This document shows, in pieces, positions 37,205 through 45,788 of a stretch of 64,000 nucleotides of DNA. Origin of the DNA: Lysinibacillus sphaericus OT4b.31. Lineage in GTDB: Bacteria > Bacillota > Bacilli > Bacillales_A > Planococcaceae. The position numbers and the translations under genes are program-made. Location: contig NZ_KB933398.1 of the NCBI RefSeq assembly GCF_000392615.1, forward strand, positions 2,678,602 through 2,742,601. The letters run 5' to 3'. How positions within the stretch are numbered: position 1 is the stretch's first letter; every line of letters begins with the position of its first letter. The notes under the pieces are model-generated. The model was not told the origin of the DNA, did not search any database, and saw only the letters and a list, made by a program, of their open reading frames with translations.

Positions 37205-37919
37205 AATATTTATCCTCCTTCAATTTCAGATTATTCAAAAACTCTTTCTCTAATACAGAAAACTCTTTTATCTTTAGTTGTTCCTCTGACGGAAATTCAT
37301 TCATTTTACTACATACAGAAATTTTATAGCCGTTAATCATGTCATATTGTTTGAAATAATAGGTATAAGGATCAATATTTTGTTCAATTGAAATTTCATT
37401 ATTAGCAGTTTCGATAGAGAAAGAATCTAAAGGAATGCTTAAACCTAATCCAATATTTTTGACAAAAGCTTCCTTCAAAGTCCATAAATTGTAAAAATGT
37501 TCTTTTTTCATTTCAGCTGGAGTTTGAATGTATGAGTGATATTCTATACTAGAAAAGTAATATTTAATTATTTCATCATCATAATCACCTTTCATCTCTT
37601 CAATATCAATTCCAACCTCACAATTTCCTATCACACCTACGACCCATTTACCTGAATGAGAAACGTTAAATCCAAAATCCCCATTGGTACAGTATGGTTT
37701 CCCATATGTATTCGTTCGGATATTTATTTCTGAATGATTACATTTTAAATTCTTCATCAATAAATATTTCATTAACAATTCAGATATTAAGGACCTGTAT
37801 GCGTCTATTTTATTTGAGTATGATGCTATTCTCCTTGCTTTTTTTGAACATACGAAATTCATTAATTCGGAATAATTAGAAATATCTGTAGGTACTTTAA
37901 TTAAATAAATTTCTATCAC
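37197..37919 (-). CDS. Sfp-type 4'-phosphopantetheinyl transferase
   Basis: A 240-residue enzyme that would convert apo carrier domains to their holo form by transferring phosphopantetheine from CoA. The three family motifs are present: GKPY...FNVSHSG (about 84-100), GIDIEE (Asp and Glu as magnesium ligands) and the WTLKEAFVKNIGLGL signature. Start is GTG, preceded by GGGGGCG. It is the first gene of the cluster operon, 115 bases downstream of a sigma-A-type promoter, and overlaps the megasynthase gene. Confidence 0.92.
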   Translation of the reverse strand: MIEIYLIKVPTDISNYSELMNFVCSKKARRIASYSNKIDAYRSLISELLMKYLLMKNLKCNHSEINIRTNTYGKPYCTNGDFGFNVSHSGKWVVGVIGNCEVGIDIEEMKGDYDDEIIKYYFSSIEYHSYIQTPAEMKKEHFYNLWTLKEAFVKNIGLGLSIPLDSFSIETANNEISIEQNIDPYTYYFKQYDMINGYKISVCSKMNEFPSEEQLKIKEFSVLEKEFLNNLKLKEDKYYE

Positions 37920-38041
37920 CTATCACGCCCCCAAAATTTTCTCCCAAACTTCCACTTAAAAAATTAAATCATTTCACCGAACTTACTTAAAATACCAATA
38001 TAGTTTTTTATTTCTATCAGTAAACAAATTTTACATTTATA
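37920..38041 (-). other. Leader region of the cluster operon
   Basis: Very AT-rich sequence between the predicted start of transcription (about 38035) and the GTG at 37919. No riboswitch, T-box or strong hairpin was seen. Confidence 0.4.
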
Positions 38042-38070
38042 ATATTAAACACCATAAATTAAATAGTCAA
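38042..38070 (-). promoter_or_regulatory. Sigma-A-type promoter of the PKS-NRPS operon
   Basis: On the minus strand TTGACT (38065-38070) is separated by 17 bases from TAATAT (38042-38047), a good match to the sigma-A consensus in both hexamers and spacing. It is the only strong pair seen in the 420-base gap ahead of the first cluster gene. Confidence 0.65.
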
Positions 38071-38332
38071 CATATAACCTACCATTAATTATAAAAAATA
38101 CCAATTATGTTATATTTACCATTTAGTAATCTGCGTCTATGATATCTACACAAAATCTCGTTAACAATATTTAAAATCGCAAAAAAAAGGATTTATCCAA
38201 TACAGGAATCCTTTTAGAACAAAATCATACTATTTTCACATATATAAACAGTTGTGTTTATTTTAAAAATATTAGGGTGTTATTTGTGATGAAACCTGTT
38301 ATATTTGTATTTTTATAACAGATTTTACCAAT

Positions 38333-38839
38333 CTTTAGTTGTGCGAATGACCATAGTTTCATCTGATATGCCCATCCCGATCTGAATGAAAGGTTCGACG
38401 ATAAGAGCAATCGGATGTTCGTTCTATTGCTTCTAGTTGAGCGTGATGAATTGCTTGTGCGTTCGGTCGTTCAGATAATCGATAGGAAATGATTTCACCG
38501 TTAAACATAACTAGATAGGCGTCTAAATAAGCCTTCTGAATGGCTACTTTTCCATCTTCTCCAGTAACGAAATACTTGAATTTAGAGGTATCCGTTGTCA
38601 ATTTCTAATGTGGAATGGATATATAGGATCGGCCATGAATACGATTTTTCTCAACGGTTCCAACGGTACCTAACCACTCCATGACTTAAAATTCCAAATT
38701 GAAGAACTAAATGTCTATAACCGCCCTCACCTCGAAAATAAGCTTCAACAACTTTCTTTTTAAACTCATAATCGTACTTTGCCAAAAATACATACACCCC
38801 AATCGTTAGATTTTGGTCTAACTTTTGGGGTGCAGTTCA
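38333..38839 (-). mobile_element. Degenerate IS3-family (IS150-group) element remnant
   Basis: The right edge carries the IS150-group terminal sequence TGAACTGCACCCCAAAAGTT (minus strand from 38839). An OrfA start follows (MFLAKYDYEFKKKVVEAYF, from 38793) that soon decays. Further on, 38360-38620 encodes part of OrfB with the DDE-region signature FNGEIISYRLSE and FHSD, then a frameshift before WAYQMKLW. Most of both frames is missing. The remnant lies immediately upstream of the biosynthetic operon. Confidence 0.8.
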
Positions 38840-38882
38840 AAATGAGTGGCTTTTTTAATACAAAAAACAGGCCTAGTACCTG

Positions 38883-39230
38883 TCATTTGTTATTGCTTAT
38901 ATGATTAATCAATAGCCTTTCCACTTGTGATTTAAGAGCTTGATTAGCATAACGGAGTACTACATCATTGCCTGCAGTGGCAACCTGCACGTCACTAAAA
39001 TATTCATCTACTGGTTGCCAACCTACTACTCGTATACGCTTTTGTGCAAGTTCTCGTTTGAGGTTAACATATTCTTGTCGTAGATCCTTTAGCAATGAAT
39101 CCATCATTGGAAGAAATACCGTTTTCATTTTAAACTGCTCTAATTTACGATAGTCAATCTGCAATGATTTAACTGCTAGTTCTAACAAAAGATACTTATG
39201 AAGTAACTGTCTTTCGTCGGCTTTAATCAT
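38883..39230 (-). CDS. Hypothetical protein of the uvrX operon
   Basis: A 115-residue, mainly helical protein with no recognised domain. The ATG at 39230 overlaps the end of the YolD gene by 8 bases, so translation is probably coupled; its ribosome binding site is weak. The position downstream of uvrX and a YolD gene suggests a damage-inducible accessory protein, but only the linkage supports this. The frame to 39314 lacks a better start. Confidence 0.6.
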   Translation of the reverse strand: MIKADERQLLHKYLLLELAVKSLQIDYRKLEQFKMKTVFLPMMDSLLKDLRQEYVNLKRELAQKRIRVVGWQPVDEYFSDVQVATAGNDVVLRYANQALKSQVERLLINHISNNK

Positions 39231-39555
39231 AATAATCAGCATCCAGTTGAGCTGATTGAATACTTTGGATTGGAATACTTTTCGTTTTAAGTAGTGTTTC
39301 AAGTATGAGTTCATTAGTATTAATCGATTTAATTATTCCAGTCCATTGTGTGATTTTGTAGTCTTTCCACACTTCTAATTTTATGTCCAATTGCTGATTT
39401 AAAGCTTGATTGATTGTATTCTGTAGTTCTTCCAGTTCCCACTCAGTCAATTCTCTTGGCTGTTCTGTGCGCTCTTGTTTACACACTCTAAGAAGCTCCA
39501 AATGCTCCGGCAACATCATCGATGCCCATTTAATATTTCCTCTATCCTGTATCAT
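39223..39555 (-). CDS. YolD-like family protein
   Basis: A 110-residue protein with the YolD signature: an N-terminal DRGNIKWASMMLPEHLELL segment and a C-terminal SH3-like beta part (WTGIIKSINTNELIL). YolD proteins are encoded next to UvrX/YqjW-type polymerases in Bacillus and are thought to help or regulate them. The ATG at 39555 follows AGGAG by 7 bases. It begins 10 bases after the uvrX stop, in the same operon. Confidence 0.85.
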   Translation of the reverse strand: MIQDRGNIKWASMMLPEHLELLRVCKQERTEQPRELTEWELEELQNTINQALNQQLDIKLEVWKDYKITQWTGIIKSINTNELILETLLKTKSIPIQSIQSAQLDADYYD

Positions 39556-39565
39556 CAAATCACTC

Positions 39566-40825
39566 CTATGCTAAATGACCACCCACTAAGCGATCTCGAT
39601 TGATAGCTGTACCAGCATTTGTGAAAGAAACGGCTCGTAAAATAGATGTTGCTCCAAATCTATTGCGGATTGCATCCATTGTAGGACCAATGATTTGACG
39701 TTGTGGCTTACGTTCATCAAATAAATCCAATTGGATACTATGCTCTCTTTCAAGATTGGATATTCTAACTGATAACTGCCGAGCTGGTTCCCCCACAAAG
39801 TGCTCATCTAGTAATTCAATACAAGTTTTATACATCACAAGCGTTTCACTCGTAGGTACTGCAATTGTTTTAGATCGATGGAATCCTTTGGTCATAGCAT
39901 TTCTACTATAAGAAAGACCAATACTAATTGTACGGCCGACGAACCCTGCATCACGTGTTCGCTTCATTACGTCCTCGCACATTTCTAAAAGCACTACAGA
40001 GACTTCTTTACGTGTATGGTAATCCCTCATCAGCATTTGGCCTTTCCCAAAACTTAAAGCTCCGTTTGTTATTAACGGCTCTCCTAATGTGGATAAATCG
40101 ATTCCCCATGCATGGTAATAGAGTTGATTGCCCATTACACCAAAGCGCTTTTCTAATTCTTTTAGATCTGTATTAGCCAAACCACCGACTGTTTGTATTC
40201 CTATAGCATTTAGATTTACTTCCATTTGTTTACCAATTCCCCACATTTCGGATAGTGGACGTACTGGCCATAATTTTTTAGGAATGTCTTCATAAGTCCA
40301 TCTAGCAAATCCTGTTTTCTTTGCATCAAGGTCTAAAGCTAATTTGGCTATTAACATATTTGGTCCCATACCTACTGCACTAGGTACATTAAATTGGTCA
40401 AGAATAGCCCTTTGTATTTCTTTTGCTGTTTCTTCTGGTGATCCCCATAGGTTTTTAGTGCCAGTTAAATCAACAAAGCTTTCGTCCACACTATACACAT
40501 GTATAGCATCAACCGGTACGTAATTAGAGATCAATTTTGTAATCGTCATCGACATTTGAATAAAGAAACTCATTTTAGGCTCAAACAATCTAATGTCAGG
40601 ATGTTTAGGTATTTCATAACGCCTTCTACCAGTTTTGATTTTGAATTTTTCTTTCATCAAGGGTGATGCAGCAAGCACTACGCTACCTGGTTGGTCAAAG
40701 TTTGCTACTACTGCAACTGGAGTTTCAAGAATATCTAGCCCATGTAACATTGCTACACAGCTGGCGTAAAAACATTTCATATCAATGCACATAATAGGTC
40801 GATTTGGCATATCCTCGTAATTCAT
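39566..40825 (-). CDS. uvrX: Y-family DNA polymerase, UvrX/YqjW type
   Basis: A 419-residue translesion polymerase of the DinB/UmuC superfamily. Catalytic motifs are CIDMKCFYASC (first metal-binding Asp and steric-gate Phe/Tyr pair) and YSVDES (second acidic pair); a helix-hairpin-helix region (MWGIGKQMEVNL) and a little-finger domain follow. The C-terminus carries QLDLFDE, a plausible beta-clamp-binding motif. The enzyme copies damaged DNA with low fidelity. The start overlaps the end of the upstream small gene by four bases. A LexA box precedes the operon. A broken paralogue is present near 12 kb. Confidence 0.9.
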   Translation of the reverse strand: MNYEDMPNRPIMCIDMKCFYASCVAMLHGLDILETPVAVVANFDQPGSVVLAASPLMKEKFKIKTGRRRYEIPKHPDIRLFEPKMSFFIQMSMTITKLISNYVPVDAIHVYSVDESFVDLTGTKNLWGSPEETAKEIQRAILDQFNVPSAVGMGPNMLIAKLALDLDAKKTGFARWTYEDIPKKLWPVRPLSEMWGIGKQMEVNLNAIGIQTVGGLANTDLKELEKRFGVMGNQLYYHAWGIDLSTLGEPLITNGALSFGKGQMLMRDYHTRKEVSVVLLEMCEDVMKRTRDAGFVGRTISIGLSYSRNAMTKGFHRSKTIAVPTSETLVMYKTCIELLDEHFVGEPARQLSVRISNLEREHSIQLDLFDERKPQRQIIGPTMDAIRNRFGATSILRAVSFTNAGTAINRDRLVGGHLA

Positions 40826-41043
40826 ACAACTTCACGCCCCTTGCTAACAAAAGGAATAATGGCTAGAACATTACTAATCAAAAAAGTACGCGTTGCCTGC
40901 CTTGTAAAACAAAATGCTGCAAAGGAATCACCAACAACTTTAATGATTTTCACACGCCTTTTTGTGATTTCACCCGACTTTGATACATATATCATGTTAA
41001 TGAACTGTCCACGTTGCATTGCTTTTACCAGTTGCTCTTTCAT
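40822..41043 (-). CDS. Small WYL-like protein (YozL-type) at the head of the uvrX operon
   Basis: A 73-residue protein with the pattern IYVSKSGEITKRRVKIIKV, resembling short YozL-like Bacillus proteins encoded ahead of UvrX polymerases, with a WYL-like beta fold. Function unknown. AAGGAG lies 8 bases before the ATG, and a LexA box lies 30 bases upstream, so it is the first gene of an SOS-inducible operon. Confidence 0.75.
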   Translation of the reverse strand: MKEQLVKAMQRGQFINMIYVSKSGEITKRRVKIIKVVGDSFAAFCFTRQATRTFLISNVLAIIPFVSKGREVV

Positions 41044-41072
41044 GCCAGCTGCTCCTTCTTTACATAAAATAA

Positions 41073-41094
41073 GAACCTTTGTTCTTGTATTATA
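41073..41094 (-). promoter_or_regulatory. LexA (SOS) box beside a -10 hexamer
   Basis: GAACCTTTGTTC (41073-41084) fits the Bacillus LexA consensus GAAC-N4-GTTC exactly and is extended by a further AA/TT pair each side. A perfect TATAAT (41089-41094, minus strand) lies just upstream, so bound LexA would cover the start of transcription of the uvrX operon. Confidence 0.85.
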
Positions 41095-41280
41095 AGCACG
41101 TACGTTCGTTTTTAGAAGTGGTAATTTTTACTAAATATTTGTCATCCATTCAGTAGCAGATAACAATGAGTTATTGTCTGCGTTTATATGCACGTGTAAT
41201 TTGCTATACATCTTGTTGATTTAGAGATTATAATAAATGTTAAATTCACTCGAATATCGGGCAGTAAGGAGCTGGTTAGA

Positions 41281-41607
41281 TTGAGCAACTTAGCAAATAC
41301 ATATAAATTACCCTATTATGCGGTTGTCTTTGCTTCTGAGCGAACAGCAGACGACAATGGCTATGGAGTAATGGCGACAAAAATGGACGAATTGGCAAGT
41401 AAACAAAGAGGATTTTTAGGTGTCGAAAGCGCAAGAGATACCAATTTAGGCATCACTGTTTCTTACTGGGAAACACTTGAAGATATTGCTGCTTGGAAAG
41501 AGCATGCAGCTCACCAAGTAGCTCAAGAGCGCGGCAAAAAAGAGTGGTATAGTCGATTTGCATTACGCGTTTGTAAAGTTGAACGTGATTATCTATTTGA
41601 AATGTAA
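41281..41607 (+). CDS. Antibiotic biosynthesis monooxygenase (ABM) domain protein, YqjZ-like
   Basis: A 108-residue single ABM domain (dimeric alpha/beta barrel), with the typical GFLGVESARD and SYWETLEDIAAWKEH strings. Members include monooxygenases, haem-degrading enzymes and proteins of unknown role. In B. subtilis the ABM gene yqjZ lies close to yqjW (uvrX) and yqjX, so this pairing is an inherited arrangement; a link with the antibiotic cluster should not be read from the family name. Start is TTG, 9 bases after AAGGAG. Confidence 0.8.
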   Translation: MSNLANTYKLPYYAVVFASERTADDNGYGVMATKMDELASKQRGFLGVESARDTNLGITVSYWETLEDIAAWKEHAAHQVAQERGKKEWYSRFALRVCKVERDYLFEM

Positions 41608-41914
41608 GGTGTCAACCTTGAAAATGCAGAATTGAATTCAGCACTGAAGTCAATCCTGTTGATTTTGACATGCCAGCTAGTGTGCAAAATGCCAAGCAAA
41701 AGTCTCAGCTCCATTTACTGTAAAGAGACAGATTACTATTCCACTGGGGTAAAAGGTCTATTTCCATCCTCATTTGAACGGAGTTCACCTTAGAAAGCTT
41801 CTGAAAGTACAAAATCTGGAACGTTCTGTTTGGGTTCCTAAAGACAGTGAGTTTTTTTCTTTTGATTATAAGTGAGCTATCAACTTTCCTAACAAAATAA
41901 ATTTTAAACATTAA
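41608..41914. other. Gap without a gene
   Basis: No gene is supported. An open frame on the minus strand at 41705-41971 runs through a terminator hairpin and lacks a ribosome binding site, so it was discarded. Confidence 0.4.
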
Positions 41915-41941
41915 AAAAACCAAGAAGCCAAACAGCTTCTT
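41914..41941 (-). terminator. Terminator of the CynX/NimT-type transporter gene
   Basis: Stem AAGAAGC with GCTTCTT (41922-41928 and 41935-41941), a 6-base loop and T7 on the minus strand, 125 bases downstream of the transporter stop. Confidence 0.7.
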
Positions 41942-42065
41942 AGTCCATTTTTCGTACTTATTACTCGACACTACTGGTGCAATAATGTTTTCAATTGTAT
42001 GTGCAATCTAGTGAGTTGATAATTGAGGAACCTTTTGAGCGTTTCTATTCAAATTAAATATCTTA

Positions 42066-43295
42066 CTATTTTATAGAACCAATCTGCCGATCTCTAGCCG
42101 CACCTAGACCAAATATAAAGAGCAAGATTGACGCGCAAACCAATAGTAGTAATGGAATAGTCCAGCTATTAGTTACATCATGCAGATAGCCGAAGAGTGT
42201 TGGACCAGTAGCAGCAAGCAAATAGCCCACAGATTGTGCCATACCTGATAATTCCGCCGCTTGATAGGCATTTTCTGTACGCAGGCCAAAAAACATCATG
42301 GATAATCCAAACGCACAACCTCCTCCAATGCCTAGTAAAATAATCCACAAAACAATAAAATTCGAGCTTCCATAAAGTAATCCAAGTGTGCCACTTAAAA
42401 GCAACGTTGACGCAATGGTAACTAATGAACGCTGACTGGACATACGTCCTGCAATGATTGGAACTATAAATGTAAATGGTAGTAAAGCTAGCTGCATAAT
42501 AGAAAGTAACCAGCCCGATTGATGAGAACTTATTCCTTGTTGCTTTAAAATTTCAGGTAGCCATGCGATAAGTACATAGAACACCATAGATTGTAAACCC
42601 ATAAACAAAGTTACTTGCCACGCAAGAGCTGAACGCCATAAACTTACTCCACCGCCAGCCTTTTGATTTGGAAAGGATGTTGCTCTTTCCTTCCTACGTT
42701 TTATTTGAGGTAACCAAAATAGAATGGATACAAAGCTCAGAATCCCCCAAATTCCCAGTGCACCTTGCCACCCAAAGCCTAAGCCAACTGCAATAGGTAC
42801 ACTAATCCCCGAAGCCATTGCGCCAAATAAATTCATAGAGATGGAGTACACACCTGTCATTAAGCCCAGTTGTGTCGGAAACTCTCGTTTAATAAGACTA
42901 GGTAGTAATACATTACAGATGGCAATCGCTAATCCAAGAAGAGCTGTACCAACATATAAAGTAGCCACTCCTGATAGAGAACGTAAAATAATACCAAACA
43001 TAAGGAAAATAACCGAAATTAGTATAAATAATTCCATTCCAAATTTTCGTCCTAATCTAGGCACGAAAGGTGAAAAAAGTGCAAAAGCCAGTAAAGGTAA
43101 CGTAGTAATCATACCTGCTAATGTATTGGAAAGATGCAGATTGTCTCTAATAATACCTACTAAAGGACCTACCGAGGTTAATGGAGCCCGTAAATTGGTT
43201 GCAATAAAAATGATGCCTACAATCATCACCCATACCGATGATTTATGAATAACTTCGTTTGATTTTATATCTTGATTTTTACTAATTTGATGCAT
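42066..43295 (-). CDS. MFS transporter, CynX/NimT family
   Basis: A 409-residue transporter with 12 hydrophobic segments. The opening NLRAPLTSVGPL is the hallmark of the cyanate/nitroimidazole (CynX/NimT) branch. The substrate cannot be read from sequence; members move small anions or organic acids or export antibiotics. AGGAGGAAAATC precedes the ATG. An XRE-cupin regulator gene 335 bases upstream on the same strand probably controls it, since such pairs are common. Confidence 0.85.
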   Translation of the reverse strand: MHQISKNQDIKSNEVIHKSSVWVMIVGIIFIATNLRAPLTSVGPLVGIIRDNLHLSNTLAGMITTLPLLAFALFSPFVPRLGRKFGMELFILISVIFLMFGIILRSLSGVATLYVGTALLGLAIAICNVLLPSLIKREFPTQLGLMTGVYSISMNLFGAMASGISVPIAVGLGFGWQGALGIWGILSFVSILFWLPQIKRRKERATSFPNQKAGGGVSLWRSALAWQVTLFMGLQSMVFYVLIAWLPEILKQQGISSHQSGWLLSIMQLALLPFTFIVPIIAGRMSSQRSLVTIASTLLLSGTLGLLYGSSNFIVLWIILLGIGGGCAFGLSMMFFGLRTENAYQAAELSGMAQSVGYLLAATGPTLFGYLHDVTNSWTIPLLLLVCASILLFIFGLGAARDRQIGSIK

Positions 43296-43531
43296 GATTT
43301 TCCTCCTACTATTTTCACATATTCAAATGTTGGCATGCATTGCTCTGATTATAACTTACAACCCTATAAAGTATACTATAATATATTTTAAAGTAAATAG
43401 AGTATATTAAAATATATCAATAAGAATAAAAACGATCTCCATTCACTTAGAGGTAAAATCCACAACGCTTGCTGCGGACAATGCTCGGACCACTGGCTTT
43501 CACACAGGAGTCTATGTAGATTTTTACCTTT

Positions 43532-43590
43532 AAAGTAAAAATAGCATACCAGGAGTCACTTCATTACCCCTAGCATGCTATTTTTACTTT
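43532..43590 (-). terminator. Large hairpin terminator after the XRE-cupin gene
   Basis: A perfect 16-base stem (43532-43547 with 43575-43590) whose outer part is A/T rich. On the minus strand it lies 41 bases after the regulator stop. The rest of the gap to 43295 holds a second, weaker inverted repeat (GGTAAAATC near 43452 and GATTTTTACC near 43519) and the transporter promoter region. Confidence 0.6.
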
Positions 43591-43630
43591 TAGGACAGCC
43601 CATACTTGGACAACGCCGCTGATAAATGAT

Positions 43631-44206
43631 TTAATTACTCGGTGCATATTTCAATATGATATGGAGGACAACAACATCATGAGAATTATTGATATATGAA
43701 TGTGTACCATCTGCACGAAAACTAATAGAATCATATTCATTCAGTATGTATGACTCGTTGTTAACATTGATGGTAATTTTTCCAGACATGACTGTAGCGA
43801 GTTCTGTCGTATTAGGATGGTGTTTTTCCGGATAGTAGGAGCTATTCGGTTGTAAGTAGGCTCTAAACATTTCAGTTTCATTGCTTACATTTTGAAAAAT
43901 CGGCTCAATTAGCCAGTTCTTCTCTTCTCCAGAAATACTTAATCCTTGACCAGCTCTAGAGAGATTCACACTGTTGTTAGTAGCGAATAATTCCATAAGT
44001 GGTACAGATAAGCTCTTCGAAATTTTCCACAACATACCTAATGTTGGATTGGTTTCCCCACGCTCAATATTTCCTAGTGTTAGCTTACTTACACCAGAAA
44101 TTTTTGATAAATCTTCAAGACTTAATTGCCTTTCTTTCCGGAGTTTTTTTAGTACAGCGCCGACTTGTAAAACAACTTGTTTGTGATCATCAGTTCCCAT
44201 GCTCAT
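43631..44206 (-). CDS. XRE-family transcriptional regulator with cupin sensor domain
   Basis: A 191-residue regulator. The helix-turn-helix (about 18-72, LSLEDLSKISGVSKLTLGNIE) is followed by a cupin domain (about 115-185) with a His-rich strand (EKHHPNTTELATVMSG). The cupin probably senses a small ligand or metal. The ATG at 44206 follows AAAAGGAGAACTAA. Located upstream of the CynX/NimT-type transporter gene on the same strand; likely its regulator. Confidence 0.85.
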   Translation of the reverse strand: MSMGTDDHKQVVLQVGAVLKKLRKERQLSLEDLSKISGVSKLTLGNIERGETNPTLGMLWKISKSLSVPLMELFATNNSVNLSRAGQGLSISGEEKNWLIEPIFQNVSNETEMFRAYLQPNSSYYPEKHHPNTTELATVMSGKITINVNNESYILNEYDSISFRADGTHSYINNSHDVVVLHIILKYAPSN

Positions 44207-44495
44207 TTTAGTTCTCCTTTTAAAATCCATTACAAAAAATGAAAACGTAGTTTTATGTACTATTGTTGACTAAAAAATTATAAGTAAACCTTATTATACA
44301 TTATGATAGATAATACAAACAAAAAGCTTATACTACTATATTTAAAATTGCATCAAAAAATCCAAATTGGCATTTGCAGTGACTCCTTTCCCCCATACTT
44401 TAAATCGCTATTGCAAACCTACATTTCCTTGACCAAAAGCAAAGAAGGATTTCTAAAATAACTAGTAGAATTATAAAATAAAAGGAGGTTCCCGA

Positions 44496-44895
44496 ATGAC
44501 AAAGTTTATTACTCATATTGCTACAATAGAGATACCTGTAACAAATCTAAAGAACGCTATCAATTTTTATAGTGAAATTCTAGGCGTGAAAACACACTCT
44601 CTAGCAGCGCAATCTGCCATGCTGACATTTAGCACAAAAGGCGTACCTACCCTCTACTTAGTCCAAACTGAAGAAAACGTTAGTTTATCTTTTAAAAACA
44701 CAAACAATGATGTGGTCCACAGCATAATTGACTTCTATACACCTGACCTAAAGGGCTTTTACAACTGGCTTAAAGAGAAGAACGTTGAAGTAGCAACACT
44801 CAATATCAACCATGATTCGCTATGGAGGATTCAGTTTTAAGGATCCTGATGGTAATACTTTCAGTGCTTGTAACATCCTTCATCCTGGTCAATGA
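44496..44895 (+). pseudogene. VOC-family (glyoxalase/dioxygenase-like) gene with a frameshift
   Basis: The first 110 codons read a normal VOC half (IATIEIPVTNLKNAINFYSE, with the paired beta-alpha-beta motifs), then the frame stops at 44840 after SLWRIQF. One base out of frame the expected ending continues (GFSFKDPDGNTFSACN) to a stop at 44895. So a single-base change near 44822 has split the gene, or the assembly has an error there. The start is good (AAAGGAGG before the ATG). Confidence 0.8.
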
Positions 44896-44994
44896 TTCTT
44901 CATTATGCGGTAACAGACAAGCTCAATTACATATTCCTTGTACAATGCATGTGTGATCACAGCCCAAAAATAGACAATATAAAGGATGAATACA

Positions 44995-45480
44995 ATGGAT
45001 AATCAATTAAATTATATAATCGCCATTAGAAAAAATGGACAGCTAGAGAAAGCAAATGCATTGATTTTAAAGTTAGTTGAGCAAGAGCCCGACAATGCCT
45101 TGTATCACTATCATTGTGCATGGATCTATGATTCTTTAGGGAAAGAAACCGAGGCCATTCCACATTATGAAAAAGCGATTCATATAGGTCTAGAAAGAGA
45201 AGATTCAGAAGGCGCTTATTTAGGATTAGGTAGTACATATCGAACATTAGGTAACTATGAGCAATCAAAACGAGTTTTTCAACAAGCGATGGAAGAATTT
45301 CCACAAGCTGAGCACATCAAGGTCTTCCACGCAATGACACTTTATAATCTCGGTGAATTTTCAAAGGCAATGGAAACATTATTAAATAGTTTGATACTCA
45401 CAACGAATGATGAGGGCATACAACAATATAGGAAAGCAATTCAATTTTACAGTGATAAGCTAGATCAAACTTGGGCGTAA
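44995..45480 (+). CDS. Tetratricopeptide-repeat protein
   Basis: A 161-residue helical-repeat protein with about four TPR units. The clearest are residues 33-66 (ALYHYHCAWIYDSLGKETEA) and 74-105 (GAYLGLGSTYRTLGNYEQ). TPR proteins are binding scaffolds; the partner is unknown. The ATG at 44995 is preferred because AAAGGA lies 8 bases ahead; the ATG at 44986 is too close to the same site. Followed by a strong bidirectional terminator. Confidence 0.8.
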   Translation: MDNQLNYIIAIRKNGQLEKANALILKLVEQEPDNALYHYHCAWIYDSLGKETEAIPHYEKAIHIGLEREDSEGAYLGLGSTYRTLGNYEQSKRVFQQAMEEFPQAEHIKVFHAMTLYNLGEFSKAMETLLNSLILTTNDEGIQQYRKAIQFYSDKLDQTWA

Positions 45481-45518
45481 TAAAATTCGATAGCAAAAAT
45501 AAGCTTTTCAGTAGCAAA

Positions 45519-45556
45519 AAATCAGGCTCACTTATGAGAACCTGATTTTTTTCTTT
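45519..45556. terminator. Bidirectional terminator between converging genes
   Basis: AAATCAGG (45519-45526) pairs with CCTGATTT (45541-45548), with an inner CTCA/TGAG stem, flanked by A and T runs on either side. It ends the TPR gene and the minus-strand DUF3955 gene, whose stop is at 45558. Confidence 0.75.
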
Positions 45557-45557
45557 T

Positions 45558-45773
45558 TTATTTAGCAATGTTTATCTTTTTAGCAGTTGAAAAGATAGCT
45601 ACAAATAATAATGAAATAATCCCTGTAAAGAATAATAGGTAGCCCACCGGTATTAAGAAAAATGGTTCTATTAAAGTACCGTCTGGTGCTACTTCACTCC
45701 CGATTATAGCATTAGCAGCAAAACAAATTATTCCTAAAAGGATTGGTGTAGCAGCGATTAGATATTTTTTCAT
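45558..45773 (-). CDS. DUF3955 membrane protein
   Basis: A 71-residue protein with two membrane helices (about 4-24 and 39-62) separated by a short outer loop with EPFFLIPVGYLLF, the conserved part of DUF3955. Function unknown. GGAGG lies 9 bases before the ATG. It is the last gene of a three-gene set with a small XRE regulator and a DUF2975 protein. Confidence 0.75.
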   Translation of the reverse strand: MKKYLIAATPILLGIICFAANAIIGSEVAPDGTLIEPFFLIPVGYLLFFTGIISLLFVAIFSTAKKINIAK

Positions 45774-45788
45774 ACTATATTTCCTCCA

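Noticed and set aside
41281..41607. ABM-domain gene as a tailoring enzyme of the PKS-NRPS cluster
   Set aside because: It is on the opposite strand beyond the uvrX operon, and the same uvrX-ABM neighbourhood is known in Bacillus without such a cluster.
41705..41971. Minus-strand open frame of 88 codons
   Set aside because: It spans the transporter terminator and lacks a ribosome binding site and a plausible protein pattern.
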